DNA of 29,438 nt from a virus, in IMG/VR virus record IMGVR_UViG_3300028569_000126, positions 1 to 29,438 of that record, one strand, 5' to 3'. Each line of letters opens with the position of its first letter. Position 1 is the first letter of the stretch. The notes under the pieces were generated by a model. It was given only the letters and a program-made list of their open reading frames with translations, was not told the origin of the DNA and made no database searches. The translations under genes and the position numbers were made by a program. Below are positions 21,401 through 28,148 of the stretch, piece by piece.

Positions 21401-24046
21401 GGTGGAGTTGTCAATTTTGGCATAATATTCTCCTTTATTGACTAATGTAGTACTTCCAAACCCAATTTCTAGATTTCCTAGTTTGTCATATATGATAGAC
21501 TCACCATCAATTAAATTATGATTTGATAAAAAAGTTAGTTGCCCAGTATTTGTACTAATTCCTCCAGAATTTGCAATAGTTCTACCATCAAATAGAATAT
21601 CTCTTTGTCTTTTTGTTAAAATTGGTTGTATCGAAGCTCCGGAACCATTTCCACCACTTATTCCAATTGATACTATGCTATTAATATCATAATCCTGAGA
21701 ATCTATATAAACTTTTTGTATAGAACCACTAATTACTGGACGAACTAGTGCAGTTGTTCCTGACCCAGAAGATATTGATATTTCTGGTGGGTTTATAACA
21801 TCATAATTTTTCCCCTGATTTAAAATATCGATAGATTGTATAGGACCATAATAAATTTTATCATCTGATTTGTAGTTACTTATTTCTACTCCATTAATTA
21901 ACATTCCAGTTGTACCTGGAAGTGTTAATTCTTGAATCCCACTATCAATATCTGACGTTAATTTAAACTTCTTAAGTAATTTTTGTGATCCAATTATGTT
22001 TGATTTTTGGGAATATATTGTAAATTTGTGTTGATTTTGTTCATTAAAAGTAGATTCTTTGAATGTTAAAAAATTATCAGTACCAACAAATGATCTAGAT
22101 GAATATAATCTTATAATATTATCTGGATTTGAAACTTGCACATAATAATCACCAGTATTTAATCCAACTATAGAATTTCCCGAAGGTTGGTAGTAAATTC
22201 TATCCCCAGTAATAAATGGGACTGTATTTCCAAAGTTTATTTTTGTATACTTATCATCTATTATAGATGAAAGTCCTACTGCAGTATTAAACTGTATATT
22301 TTTTTCTATTTTATATGTAAAATTGCCGTAATCTTCATCTCTACCTGATGCTGATGGTAATGAATTTGAAGCTACGTATGCATACTCATCATCAGTATAT
22401 AAATTTTGAATATCTGAAAGAATGGCATTATTGCCAAATTCTATAGGAACATTTGATGAACTGTAGGCACTATTAAGTTTTCTTCTTACATCATATTTAG
22501 TTCCAATTCCAATAGTAAATCCTAATTCGTTAATATTAATTTTATTTTCAGAATCATTGATATTCGAAATATATGCTGTTGAGGAAGAAACTACTTCACT
22601 TGTACCTCTTTTTAAAACTTCAACTTTATCTCCAATTTTTAAACTAGATCTATCAATTTTGCTTTTTAAAATAAAATTATTATTATCTTTTACTTGATAT
22701 CTAGAACTAGTATTGTATATCCATGAGTTTGCAAAAATTTCTTTATATGATCTATTTTTTTCTGGATTTTCTATCAAATCTCCAATACTTTTAACTGATA
22801 TTATTTGCCCTTCATCTAAATTTAGAGAATCTGATACTTGAACAAATTTTGATAATACTCCAGTTAAACGAAGTTCAACTTTTTTTGAAATATCTCCATT
22901 CTCATACCCATAGTAAATTTCATTAGATCTAATATCACTTGCCTGTGGAATTTTTTCACCAATTCCACTACATCCAAAAAATTGATTAATACTTTTATCA
23001 GTGTAAGTAATTGTATTATTACCAGATATAATTATTCCAGATTTTTTAAATCCGATTGTAGAATCTACTGAAATTACTGAAGATCCAATTGATACAGATT
23101 CCAAACATCTTGTATTTGGTGTAATTGTAAAATTTCCTTCAATTGCAGAAATATCAGTATACCCAACAAAGAGTGAAATCTTGAAATATTGCCTATTATT
23201 TCTAGTAAAAGGTTCTATTTCAGAAATTGATGCAAAGGTGTCTTTGTCTTCTGCCTTATACAGAGTCTGACCACTTAAATTTAATGGGTTTCCTGAGATT
23301 TTTTCGGCAATTGCAATTTCTCTTCTAATATAATCAGCATGTGATGCCTTAATTAGAAAATTTTCTAAATTTACAACTCTTGGAGTTACTCCATATAAAA
23401 TATTAAATAAAATTCTAAAGGATTCATCAGTTCCTTTTGCTTGATAAAAAGATTTTGCTTCTTTTATAAAATTTCCAACATTTAAATTAGAAACTAGCTC
23501 ATACTCTTCTAGTCCTGGTATAAAGGTATATTTTATTTTTTTATAAAATTCTTTTAGAAATAATGAACTTAAATTTTGTATGAACGATTGAGTAGTATGA
23601 GATGTTGCTACAGACTGTTTGAATACTAATTCTTCCTGATTATTATCATCATGATAATCAGTAATTGCACTAAATCCACGAATACATCCAGTAAAAGTAT
23701 TCGTGGTTAATCCAGTATATGTAATAATTTCATCATCAATTTTAAGCAATCCATAGGTTTGAGGAAACCCCTTAGTACTATTTACCGTAATAATATTTGA
23801 TGTTGTGGTAATTCCTATTGTAAGTATTGTACTATCGACTACAACTTCTGGAGTTAAATTATCTAATTTTAAATATTGATCTAAATTTTCTGCTATGTCG
23901 GTTGGACCACCTTGATATTCTTGTGAAATATAATATTGTTTTAAAAATTCTGCTGCATTCGGATTTTCATCCAGAATGAAATTTGGAAGTTGGTTATCAA
24001 TAATCTGCTGAATTTTAACTCTAGATTCGAATCCCGTTTGTATCAT
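12452..24046 (-). CDS. Giant gp7-position baseplate wedge protein (3864 residues) with YHYH-like domain
   Basis: It sits between gp6 and gp8, where T4 has gp7 (1032 residues), so it is very probably the wedge protein of that place, greatly enlarged. The N-terminal ~330 residues (LKEFYKKIKYTFIPGLEEYE, then FIKEAKSFYQAKGTDESFRI and LIKASHADYIRREI) are of the type found in cyanophage gp7-like proteins. Scattered through the protein are Gly-Tyr modules (NGGTGYNNPPTVII, GSGYTNRKLIV, GGTGYVNPKIFV) and 'I-D-x-E-I-x-Y-T' units. At about 1228-1326 lies a YHYH-like domain: GWAYDGNPIYGPYG, LDENNGR, then YAYF (1307-1310) and FPYFIG. The C-terminal part has a fibre-like segment (IIINGVIQDPGVSYQFDGGT). No signal peptide or membrane segment. 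Two bases separate it from gp6. The frame is open throughout, with no sign of decay. Confidence 0.85.
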   Translation of the reverse strand: MIQTGFESRVKIQQIIDNQLPNFILDENPNAAEFLKQYYISQEYQGGPTDIAENLDQYLKLDNLTPEVVVDSTILTIGITTTSNIITVNSTKGFPQTYGLLKIDDEIITYTGLTTNTFTGCIRGFSAITDYHDDNNQEELVFKQSVATSHTTQSFIQNLSSLFLKEFYKKIKYTFIPGLEEYELVSNLNVGNFIKEAKSFYQAKGTDESFRILFNILYGVTPRVVNLENFLIKASHADYIRREIAIAEKISGNPLNLSGQTLYKAEDKDTFASISEIEPFTRNNRQYFKISLFVGYTDISAIEGNFTITPNTRCLESVSIGSSVISVDSTIGFKKSGIIISGNNTITYTDKSINQFFGCSGIGEKIPQASDIRSNEIYYGYENGDISKKVELRLTGVLSKFVQVSDSLNLDEGQIISVKSIGDLIENPEKNRSYKEIFANSWIYNTSSRYQVKDNNNFILKSKIDRSSLKIGDKVEVLKRGTSEVVSSSTAYISNINDSENKININELGFTIGIGTKYDVRRKLNSAYSSSNVPIEFGNNAILSDIQNLYTDDEYAYVASNSLPSASGRDEDYGNFTYKIEKNIQFNTAVGLSSIIDDKYTKINFGNTVPFITGDRIYYQPSGNSIVGLNTGDYYVQVSNPDNIIRLYSSRSFVGTDNFLTFKESTFNEQNQHKFTIYSQKSNIIGSQKLLKKFKLTSDIDSGIQELTLPGTTGMLINGVEISNYKSDDKIYYGPIQSIDILNQGKNYDVINPPEISISSGSGTTALVRPVISGSIQKVYIDSQDYDINSIVSIGISGGNGSGASIQPILTKRQRDILFDGRTIANSGGISTNTGQLTFLSNHNLIDGESIIYDKLGNLEIGFGSTTLVNKGEYYAKIDNSTTIRLYQNISDYYSGINTVFFNGNNNSGVHKFKTSSYKNTISEIKILNQGSGYTNRKLIVKSSGISTINHTISFENHGFNSGELVKYNYQTSSIGISTVSQYYILSNDKDYFRLCDAGIGGTNISNYNRENYIKLPSIGSGYQYFSYPDISVSIEYSPVGLVTQYQSLVTTPVVKGSIIDTYLYENGTGYGSTILNLEKNQTILIKNGKDAKLRPIIRNGRISFVNIQYSGIDYYSIPDLIVTDSSGAGSGAELRPIISNGKIIDVKIINSGINYSDELTNVIVKPSGYGALLRTRIRALTVNNNSRFGDELIFESNNKLQYSVCGYFEILRNSFGDTGEKVSNIIGWAYDGNPIYGPYGFSDPETISIVKRLSSGYSLNVSNIIDRPPSFAPGFFVEDYTYTNSGDLDENNGRFGKTPEFPNGIYAYFATLSSSLVPEFPYFIGNKYRSNTLKENSILNQTFDFNNSSLLRNTFPYKISDEYADNDFIIETRDFTNQESVVESVSDGSITDFDIIFPGVNYKINDILSFDDSNTMGGGLSATVSSIEGKDIVELNTSVQTYENAIFTRNNDRELQVTILPSHNLSNNDVVVISGLSTSLSQLNSSYKIGVTSYSSNILTSIPAGSSGFTTEIYVIQIPENISVDSNISIGSEILKVLEVFSSQNILKVSRGSSGISHTATSRINFIPNSFKITKKTEYFESEVPNKVYFNPKNSVGVGTTSGITNAISFNFASYSITRDILTQSIYIENHPFINNQSVIFTTNGNPISISTSPNGPQFSLPSSIFVVNKNKNTIGIKTDLNSSEVYFRNNGSDSDQYSFTSTNSTVTGKVEKIKSTVSISTFHGLTNNDNINLKVYPNLSVGIGTSLSIFVKRDQTTGNVLINPIGFNSTGINTSTSIITINSHNLQTGDKILYSSNSVASGLNTGSYYVFKINDNSIKLSETYSDSKKVPPTTISIASTGGSNQTISLLNPQIKTILNNNLVFKLSDNSLSGFNFKIYYDQEYNNEFISTSESDIFTVSGIGTVGVSTNASLTIKYDSSLPTKLYYNIENSGSITSSDESVINYSEILFDTSVYTSNYSISGIGSTTFDISLIKIPEKLKYVKSECDILTYTTNSLSANGSISKINIVSGGSGYKKIPIFSGSNSLAGKDAYIIPKSTTIGNLRELRIVDEGFEYSSDKTLSPLAYVSPLITIKDLNSIDSIIVTNGGTGYNNPPTVIIVDSKTGKKINSGILESSLVGNSIDKINIIQKPKGLPETSVKIFTTNNTNGVSIQKIESSSSGIFTCFITTPTSQFITNPFNIGDKVFVEGIEKSSSEGTGFNSEDYNYQLFTISNYNNAEILDKVTINISGLTTNTGIAKTIQDSIPNIIKSTDYPEFEVLQTTSSFLIGEKIIINNSEVDLSIQSYSSSFIKVSGSYKLTVGESITGKDSGNIAIISGIEENTGKFDINYSVEKNIGWSNDSGKLNQDNQVISDNDYYQNLSYTIKSPISYKDLKTPVNNLLHSSGFKNFSDTGITSTTNSGISSSNNATSIVYDVIEENRVDTIYDFDLVQDVDIVGAGTSSKFIRLKTKKLSDYIECKTNVVLKIDDINRQFSNLDGEPSEFLNLIQLNSGVSYDNLLVRVSSLDNTQIQLSELVLINSGNNNNFLAEKSTLINKGTGFVHNSEDKFGSFSLIEDETGVSYLRFLPNDPFNVDYDIKFISSKFGSGIGTTSIGLINLSGLSSSISPTITTPIISVESNKCSSLYANVQIINSTTNEMNFVEIFVNHNGTDTFISQYFFDSEFSSNYYSGNFIGSFSSNISSGILSLNYSNISQNNNTINSKIVGFGTTALGTGSYRFLTSGEIPGNERSVVYQSNYSSTVSAPSTIISLNKNNINALKSLVEVSVGSTSALHQITMIQDLSNIYIQQSPFLSGQSTTGIGTFGGEYSGDNFILKFYPDAEISSLVKISAFTQCLYTILDDINVPPDLLYGNITESINLKFYNAINGNRLNRTKFNLTSEGNKIFTKIFNPSDSLVLNPVTGIFSIENHYLSPQEEIIYTPKSTFIGIGASSVGIGATLNSSGIVTTLLPSDLYVIKLSNNTFKLSTRKDYSALGIGVTFTSIGEGNAHQLEMVKKNEKVIITIDNLVQYPLLFTPISHTLSNNNGQISASSSIISLSGISTIVPNNILKIDNEFLEIVNVGLGTTNTGPITNSGNFKLVEVNRGFVGSSATSHIDSSEARVYKGSYNIVENNIFFTKAPRGNPQIERDISNLIFETADFTGRVFLRNNYTSNKIYDDISSRFTGIGRTFTLTVGGANTVGLGTSGGNGMLFINSIFQTPTTLNNPNNNFRILENSGVGISSVVFSGVTIPNTDTIFTSDYDINQNQIPRGGIIISLGSSTGLGYAPLVGAAVTAVLDANGGIISVGLGTTDNVGSGYNGIVSIGVSAYESGHNGTPASISASVGIGGTLTFTVGVGGTGYVNPKIFVSEPSYENLNIVGVSRLGIGATTKTGIGLLLNVEVGASSTTGIGSTYFEITKFNISRQGYSFQRGDVFTPVGLVTDSRLGSPLSKFELTVVNTFTDSFAAWQFGEFDFIDSIKNYQDGTRTRFPLFYNNELLSFQVLSGSQVNLSNALLIIINGVIQDPGVSYQFDGGTSFAFTAAPKEEDNIAIFFYKGTTNDDSKIIDDINETIKKGDIVQVLKNNAFPDTISQNKRTVFDLTSSDKFETNFYNSQGIDDENDKPLSWIKQKSDQKINGEIVYKSRDSLESLIYPTARIIKNFSTTDDYIFTDNADFFKYQISNPTKFDALIVNGISTIASQSVEKITNITSVTGFSGIVTGIGTTTGTNGNPLAINFNLIGLKVQDLSQLQVGYPIYIFDTRVGNGLTSINTTNSSIVGIGTTFIDNIYYIHQISSTGTTGIITCNILSTTSTTGISSSGNVTNPVGKFSWGRMSGFSRSSSPISIGVTGNTIDVGLSTFATIQRRNTGLRKTGALPKLL

Positions 24047-24047
24047 C

Positions 24048-25937
24048 TTATTCTCTAATTAAGTTTCCGTTCGAATAACTTGAGGTGTAAAAATCTCTCA
24101 CAAATGAGGTTCCTGAAATCTCATCACCAGAAGAAATTACATCTTTTACCATATTTATTGTACTTCTAGAAAGATTTAAATTTAGATAAAGATCATTTAA
24201 TCCAACAACATCATTTGATTCTGGAAATGCCTGTATTTCTATAATGTCATTTTCTCGTAATGTAGAAATGATTTTTATAGTTGAGAGGTTAATTTCTCCT
24301 TTCATATAATCTACAGTTCCTGCAGATTTCACAATTACTCTTAGTTTATCATTACCGAGTGGTTTCACCAGCGAGAGAACGCCCGTTCTATTATCAGAAT
24401 TAGGAGTATCGCTTAAGTATACAAAATCAGATTCTCCAACAACCTTAAATCCTGTAGATTTGATATTATACCCAGAAGTGTTTACATGAAATCTATTACC
24501 AAAACATAATTCATATTGTGTAAAGATATTCTTAGATACTCTTAAGTCTCTTCGTATTCTAACTTTAGTAATATTAGAGCTAATTGCCACATCTGTATTG
24601 TCGATAATTTGAAGAATCTTACTGTACTTAAGTCTTCCACCAAATTTATTTAAATCTATAGAATTCGAGTATTTTGATAGTGAGTTTATAATTTTTGATT
24701 TTAAATACTCAACCGATGAAACTTGAGAATAATTATAGTAAATTGATGAATCAATCTCAACATAAAGAAGTTTAAGATCTACTATTTCTTGGTTAATTCC
24801 AGAAATACTATATTGCTTTAGGTCAGATAAAATTCTTGATTTTAAAAAATCCGAAACATATGTTCCATTTTTTGGTTTTATGCTAATTATAACAGTCCCA
24901 AATTTTGGAGGATCTAATTCTTCTCCACCAATAATAGATACTGATTCGGTATCTGGGTATATTTGTTTAATAATTGCTTCATAATCTCTTGCAGTAACTG
25001 CTCGGTACTGTGATGCATATATTCGTGGAGCAAAATATTTAATTGAGTCTAAAGGTTCTATTCCAGATCCATTTTGAGATTTTTGTGTTACCGTTAGAGA
25101 TACTGAATCTGGATTTATATTTGCACCATTTGCAGCTTCTAAATTTCCAGAAAAAGAAAATGAAGATGCTCCGTTACCATCTTCACCGTCGGTAATAATA
25201 TAATTTACTGTAATCACAGAATTATTTTCTAATTTTTTTCCAATGATTCCATCACCAAAAAGTAGTTCATATTTTTCATCCTGAACTTCCTGCAATAAGA
25301 AAATTTTAGATTCTGAATTTACATTTAAAATATTGTCGGCAATAAAGTATTCAACTCCTAGCCCAATATCATTAATTCCTTTCACATACACTGCGATAGT
25401 ATCAGTATCAATAAATGAATTGTTTAAAATAAATCTTTGATCTAATGACCCATCAACCGTAAAATTTTTACTTAAGAAAGTTCCTTGATATACATCAATA
25501 TTATCAAATTTTACGACTCCTGATTTTACGCTTGCCGATATATTATTTGGAACTGAAAATGTATATGAAGTATCATTTATGCTTCCTATGCACACCAGAC
25601 CCGCCTTTAGGGTGACTGTAGGAGTATCCTCAGTAATAGATGCAGTGAGAGATACTAGCGCCTTGGAGGATGTTCTAGAGCGAGGTACATATCCAATATT
25701 TCTTGCTAGTGATACCACATTTTCCCTGAGAGTTGCAGAATCTAAGAAAGATTCGTTCACAATCATATTTGAGTTAAATGCCGTAATATAAGTATTATAT
25801 GCAAGTGTATCGATAAGTACTGAAAAATTAGATCCTTCGAAATCAAAATCAGTAAATGATGAATTTGATCTTAAATAATCTTTGATTGATGTTTTTATCT
25901 GATCGAAATCTAGATTTGTGAATTTGGTGAAAGGCAT
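24048..25937 (-). CDS. 6: Baseplate wedge subunit gp6
   Basis: A 629-residue protein, close to T4 gp6 (660). The N-terminus has the usual gp6/baseplate-J-like start: FDQIKTSIKDYLRSNSSFTD, then SNFSVLIDTLAYNTYITAFN and an ATLRENVVSLARNIGYVPRS helix. The FGDGIIGKKL motif at 227-236 and the ARDYEAIIKQIYPDTESV segment in the second half are typical of the baseplate J/gp6 fold. In T4, gp6 dimers form the ring that links the wedges and drive the sheath-contraction switch. It follows gp25 by one base and precedes the giant gp7-position gene by one base, the classical wedge operon order. No separate promoter was seen, so it is probably co-transcribed with gp25. Confidence 0.93.
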   Translation of the reverse strand: MPFTKFTNLDFDQIKTSIKDYLRSNSSFTDFDFEGSNFSVLIDTLAYNTYITAFNSNMIVNESFLDSATLRENVVSLARNIGYVPRSRTSSKALVSLTASITEDTPTVTLKAGLVCIGSINDTSYTFSVPNNISASVKSGVVKFDNIDVYQGTFLSKNFTVDGSLDQRFILNNSFIDTDTIAVYVKGINDIGLGVEYFIADNILNVNSESKIFLLQEVQDEKYELLFGDGIIGKKLENNSVITVNYIITDGEDGNGASSFSFSGNLEAANGANINPDSVSLTVTQKSQNGSGIEPLDSIKYFAPRIYASQYRAVTARDYEAIIKQIYPDTESVSIIGGEELDPPKFGTVIISIKPKNGTYVSDFLKSRILSDLKQYSISGINQEIVDLKLLYVEIDSSIYYNYSQVSSVEYLKSKIINSLSKYSNSIDLNKFGGRLKYSKILQIIDNTDVAISSNITKVRIRRDLRVSKNIFTQYELCFGNRFHVNTSGYNIKSTGFKVVGESDFVYLSDTPNSDNRTGVLSLVKPLGNDKLRVIVKSAGTVDYMKGEINLSTIKIISTLRENDIIEIQAFPESNDVVGLNDLYLNLNLSRSTINMVKDVISSGDEISGTSFVRDFYTSSYSNGNLIRE

Positions 25938-25938
25938 T

Positions 25939-26340
25939 TTATCTTGTTGCCTCTAGTATGAATGAGTACTCTTGAGTTGGAAATTCTTGCCCTATAATAT
26001 CAAAAATTACTGTCACATTAAAAGAATTAGAGTCGGGCGTCGGATCGACATCGATAATTACATTTTCGACCCTGGGCTCAAAGTTACTGATCGAAATCTC
26101 AATCTGCCTTTGAATTACTGAAGCCGTACCAAAGTCAATAAACTCAAACAGACTTTGTGTAATATCAGATCCTAAAAGAGAATTAAAAAATCTTTCTGTA
26201 GGAATAGTCTGAACAATATTTCTTACGGATCTACGAATCGCATTTTCATTTTTTAGTATTGGTAAATCCTTTGTCACTGGATGTGGTTCAAAGGATAGAC
26301 TGATATCTTTAAATGATCTGGATATCCTTTGAATTGACAT
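25939..26340 (-). CDS. 25: Baseplate wedge subunit gp25 (gpW/gp25 family)
   Basis: A 133-residue protein, almost the same length as T4 gp25 (132). It shows the family pattern: an N-terminal segment with DLPILKNENAIRRSVRNIV (residues 25-43), then the conserved EPR at 88-90 (SNFEPRVENV), followed by a beta-strand C-terminus. In T4, gp25 is part of the wedge core with gp6 and gp53 and nucleates the sheath. A perfect late promoter, TATAAATA, lies 20 nt upstream of its ATG, so it heads the transcript that includes gp6. Confidence 0.95.
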   Translation of the reverse strand: MSIQRISRSFKDISLSFEPHPVTKDLPILKNENAIRRSVRNIVQTIPTERFFNSLLGSDITQSLFEFIDFGTASVIQRQIEISISNFEPRVENVIIDVDPTPDSNSFNVTVIFDIIGQEFPTQEYSFILEATR

Positions 26341-26360
26341 CTAATATTGAGAGTTTTCTT

Positions 26361-26368
26361 TATTTATA
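26361..26368 (-). promoter_or_regulatory. T4-type late promoter (perfect TATAAATA) for gp25-gp6
   Basis: The minus strand reads TATAAATA in the 34-nt gap between the 78-residue gene and gp25, 20 nt before the gp25 ATG. Confidence 0.75.
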
Positions 26369-26374
26369 TTCTTT

Positions 26375-26611
26375 TTAGAAAGATTTAAATATTGGTTCTG
26401 CTCCATATTCCCAATCATCATAATCATCATCATTTCTAATTTTTTCATGTAGTTCGTATTGCTTTTCATAATCGTGCTTTGGTGCAATATCATGAATAAC
26501 TTCTTGAATAATTCTTTTTTGTGGAGTTGGACTATATTCAGTAATTAATTTTGTAGTCCCCCACATTTTATACATGTAGTCTTTGTCTCTATCAACCGGT
26601 AAATTTGACAT
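26375..26611 (-). CDS. 78-residue acidic hypothetical protein
   Basis: Begins MSNLPVDRDKDYMYKMWGTT. The C-terminal half is strongly charged, with a DYEKQYELHEKIRNDDDYDD run and an end at AEPIFKSF. It has no signal peptide, membrane segment or catalytic motif that I recognise. It lies between speD and gp25 on the same strand, 23 nt after speD and 34 nt before gp25. The coding frame is clean and the style matches conserved cyanophage small proteins. The function is unknown. Confidence 0.8.
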   Translation of the reverse strand: MSNLPVDRDKDYMYKMWGTTKLITEYSPTPQKRIIQEVIHDIAPKHDYEKQYELHEKIRNDDDYDDWEYGAEPIFKSF

Positions 26612-26634
26612 TTTTTAGTAAACTCTACTTCTAT

Positions 26635-26976
26635 TTAACGATTTACTTCTCTTAGGGAATAATCAAGTGAATTTAAATATTCCAAGAGTTTAATTGCAAT
26701 AATTTTTGGATTTTTATCGCCACAAGTGTATATATCAACTGAAAGACACCCATTTTCGGGCCAGGTATGACAAGAAACATGACTTTCTTCCAGAGCGATT
26801 ACGATTGTACATCCCTGAGGAAAAAACCGATGGGCAAAAATATTAAGAATCGTCATTTCTGCACGAGAAATCCCCTCAACCATAACAGATTGAAGGGATT
26901 CTACATCATCAATAAGACTAAATTCAACATTATACACCTCTAATAAGAGATGATTACCCATAGAAAACTGTTTCAA
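26635..26976 (-). CDS. speD: S-adenosylmethionine decarboxylase proenzyme (SpeD)
   Basis: It decarboxylates S-adenosylmethionine to give the aminopropyl donor for spermidine synthesis. The 113-residue length fits the small bacterial class. The self-cleavage and active-site block is intact: EESHVSCHTWPE at 63-74, with Glu64-Ser65 as the predicted cleavage pair that makes the pyruvoyl group, His70, and Cys85 in DIYTCG (81-86). The N-terminal GNHLLLEVYN matches the family. This is a known auxiliary metabolic gene of T4-like cyanophages. The listed start is a TTG at 26974-26976, giving an N-terminus like other SpeD proteins. An ATG at 26959-26961 would give 108 residues and is the alternative. 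No clear Shine-Dalgarno sequence supports either. An AATAAATA octamer lies 21 nt upstream of the TTG. Confidence 0.95.
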   Translation of the reverse strand: MKQFSMGNHLLLEVYNVEFSLIDDVESLQSVMVEGISRAEMTILNIFAHRFFPQGCTIVIALEESHVSCHTWPENGCLSVDIYTCGDKNPKIIAIKLLEYLNSLDYSLREVNR

Positions 26977-26997
26977 TTTATAACTTATTAAAAATTA

Positions 26998-27005
26998 TAT
27001 TTATT
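26998..27005 (-). promoter_or_regulatory. Late-promoter-like octamer (AATAAATA) upstream of speD
   Basis: The minus strand reads AATAAATA, one base from the T4 late consensus. It lies 21 nt before the TTG start of speD, in the gap after the 48-residue gene. Confidence 0.4.
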
Positions 27006-27030
27006 GTGTTTTTAAATCAAATAGGTATAT

Positions 27031-27177
27031 TCATCCTTTACCTTGCCCTCTGTATTTTTTTGGTGCACTGTTACGACTTGATTTTGAATATCTTGTATTT
27101 TTTCCTTGACCTTGACTTGTATTTTTTGGTTTTGACTCAATCATCTGCTTCCCACTAGATGAACTCTTAATCGCCAT
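27031..27177 (-). CDS. 48-residue basic Ser/Lys/Gln-rich hypothetical protein
   Basis: Read directly: ATG at 27175-27177, TGA at 27031-27033. It begins MAIKSSSSGKQMIESKPKNT and ends KKYRGQGKG. It is strongly basic, low in hydrophobic residues and probably disordered, which suggests nucleic-acid or RNA contact, though this is inference. A good Shine-Dalgarno sequence (GGAG within ACGGAGATTTATTATGG) lies about 7 nt before the ATG, the clearest ribosome site in the window. The start overlaps the end of the upstream 53-residue gene by 11 nt, another sign that it is translated. I recognise this 'SSSSGKQM...TSQGQG' style from conserved short cyanophage proteins. The function is unknown. Confidence 0.8.
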   Translation of the reverse strand: MAIKSSSSGKQMIESKPKNTSQGQGKNTRYSKSSRNSAPKKYRGQGKG

Positions 27178-27328
27178 AATAAATCTCCGTTTTTAATTGT
27201 TCTGGGGGTGGAGAACCTGTCTGATAAAACTGTATAGACAAGTCCTCCATAGTATTGAAATATTCTTCTTCGGTTAATTCTGAATATAGTATTTCATTAT
27301 TGAATATTATATTGTAATATTCTTTCAT
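27167..27328 (-). CDS. 53-residue acidic cyanophage-type hypothetical protein
   Basis: Read directly: ATG at 27326-27328, TAA at 27167-27169. It begins MKEYYNIIFNNEILYSELTE. A central EEYFNTMEDLSIQFYQTGSP segment resembles the 'YFExMEDLAxxFYxTG' pattern common in short conserved cyanophage proteins. The protein is acidic and aromatic with no signal or membrane segment. It lies 9 nt after the glycosyltransferase gene and overlaps the following basic small gene by 11 nt, so the two small proteins are probably made in a coupled way. The function is unknown. Confidence 0.75.
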   Translation of the reverse strand: MKEYYNIIFNNEILYSELTEEEYFNTMEDLSIQFYQTGSPPPEQLKTEIYYGD

Positions 27329-27337
27329 TTTTGCACT

Positions 27338-28096
27338 TTAGATTACTCTCATTTTTTCATGACCAACACGAATACGAGGATCACACCAAATCTCAAAACC
27401 GGCTTCTTTTGCATCGAGACAGAATGATACATCTTCTCCACACATATCCTGAACTTCTCCAGACTCAAAAACTTGCATCTTAGGAGCAAACCAGGGATAC
27501 TTCATTTCTTCGTGCTCAAATACTCCTTTTTTAATCAGAATCCAACCAAACCCGGCATAATCCACTGTAAATGGTTTACGACGCTTTGAGATACTCTCTA
27601 CATTTTCGTGATTCATCACTCCACCATTATTTCGGAAATCGTCCTCTTCCATCCAATGAGCAACTGATGTAGTGACACCATCTTCTGTTGCATACCAACC
27701 AGATGCAATATCTTGATTCATTAAAACTAACTGATAAAACTTCTCAGTATTAAAAACTATATCACTATCAATCCAAAGTTGCCAGTCATAATTTAATTTT
27801 CCGTCCCAGGGAAGTTGGTCTGGTCCGCGAAGAACATTTGCACCTAGACACTTACATCTGGCGAAGTTCACCATAGATGAATAGTCTTGTGAAATTTGAA
27901 TACTTGCACCATTTTGAACAATATCAAAACAAAGTTGAACGAACGATTTTAAGAATGTATATGATACTCCTTTTCCGGGAAGACAAAATACAATCGATTT
28001 TCCTTTAATAATTTCTCTTGCTTTATCGTAATCCCATTCCAATTCAGAGCTTGCCGCCGTAGGGGCTTTTGCTTTTACAGTAAATCCTTTTGCCAT
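27338..28096 (-). CDS. Glycosyltransferase, GT-A-like fold (phage type)
   Basis: A 252-residue protein. After a ~30-residue leader it has KGKSIVFCLPGKGVSYTFLK (32-51), the first strand and nucleotide-binding turn. A LWIDSDIVF strand carries the DxD-type metal/nucleotide motif Asp110-Ser-Asp112. C-terminal GEDVSFC (220-226) and a final GHEK (245-248) match the acceptor/base and metal-ligand positions of GT-A glycosyltransferases. It probably transfers a sugar from a nucleotide-sugar. The acceptor (phage protein, DNA base or host glycan) cannot be told from sequence. It has no membrane anchor or signal peptide. A sigma-70-like promoter and a shared 18-bp element lie upstream, so it may be expressed earlier than the structural genes. 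Confidence 0.82.
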   Translation of the reverse strand: MAKGFTVKAKAPTAASSELEWDYDKAREIIKGKSIVFCLPGKGVSYTFLKSFVQLCFDIVQNGASIQISQDYSSMVNFARCKCLGANVLRGPDQLPWDGKLNYDWQLWIDSDIVFNTEKFYQLVLMNQDIASGWYATEDGVTTSVAHWMEEDDFRNNGGVMNHENVESISKRRKPFTVDYAGFGWILIKKGVFEHEEMKYPWFAPKMQVFESGEVQDMCGEDVSFCLDAKEAGFEIWCDPRIRVGHEKMRVI

Positions 28097-28119
28097 AGTT
28101 TGTAAATAGGTACTTTGTT

Positions 28120-28148
28120 ATTTTACGACATTATATATCATTTGTCAA
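28120..28148 (-). promoter_or_regulatory. Promoter region of the glycosyltransferase gene, with shared 18-bp element
   Basis: The minus strand has TTGACA (28143-28148), a 17-bp spacer and TAAAAT (28120-28125). A second possible -10, TATAAT, lies at 28130-28135. The interval 28126-28143 (plus strand CGACATTATATATCATTT) is repeated with one mismatch before the next gene upstream. The promoter overlaps the 3' end of that gene. Which -10 is used is not decidable from sequence. Confidence 0.55.
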
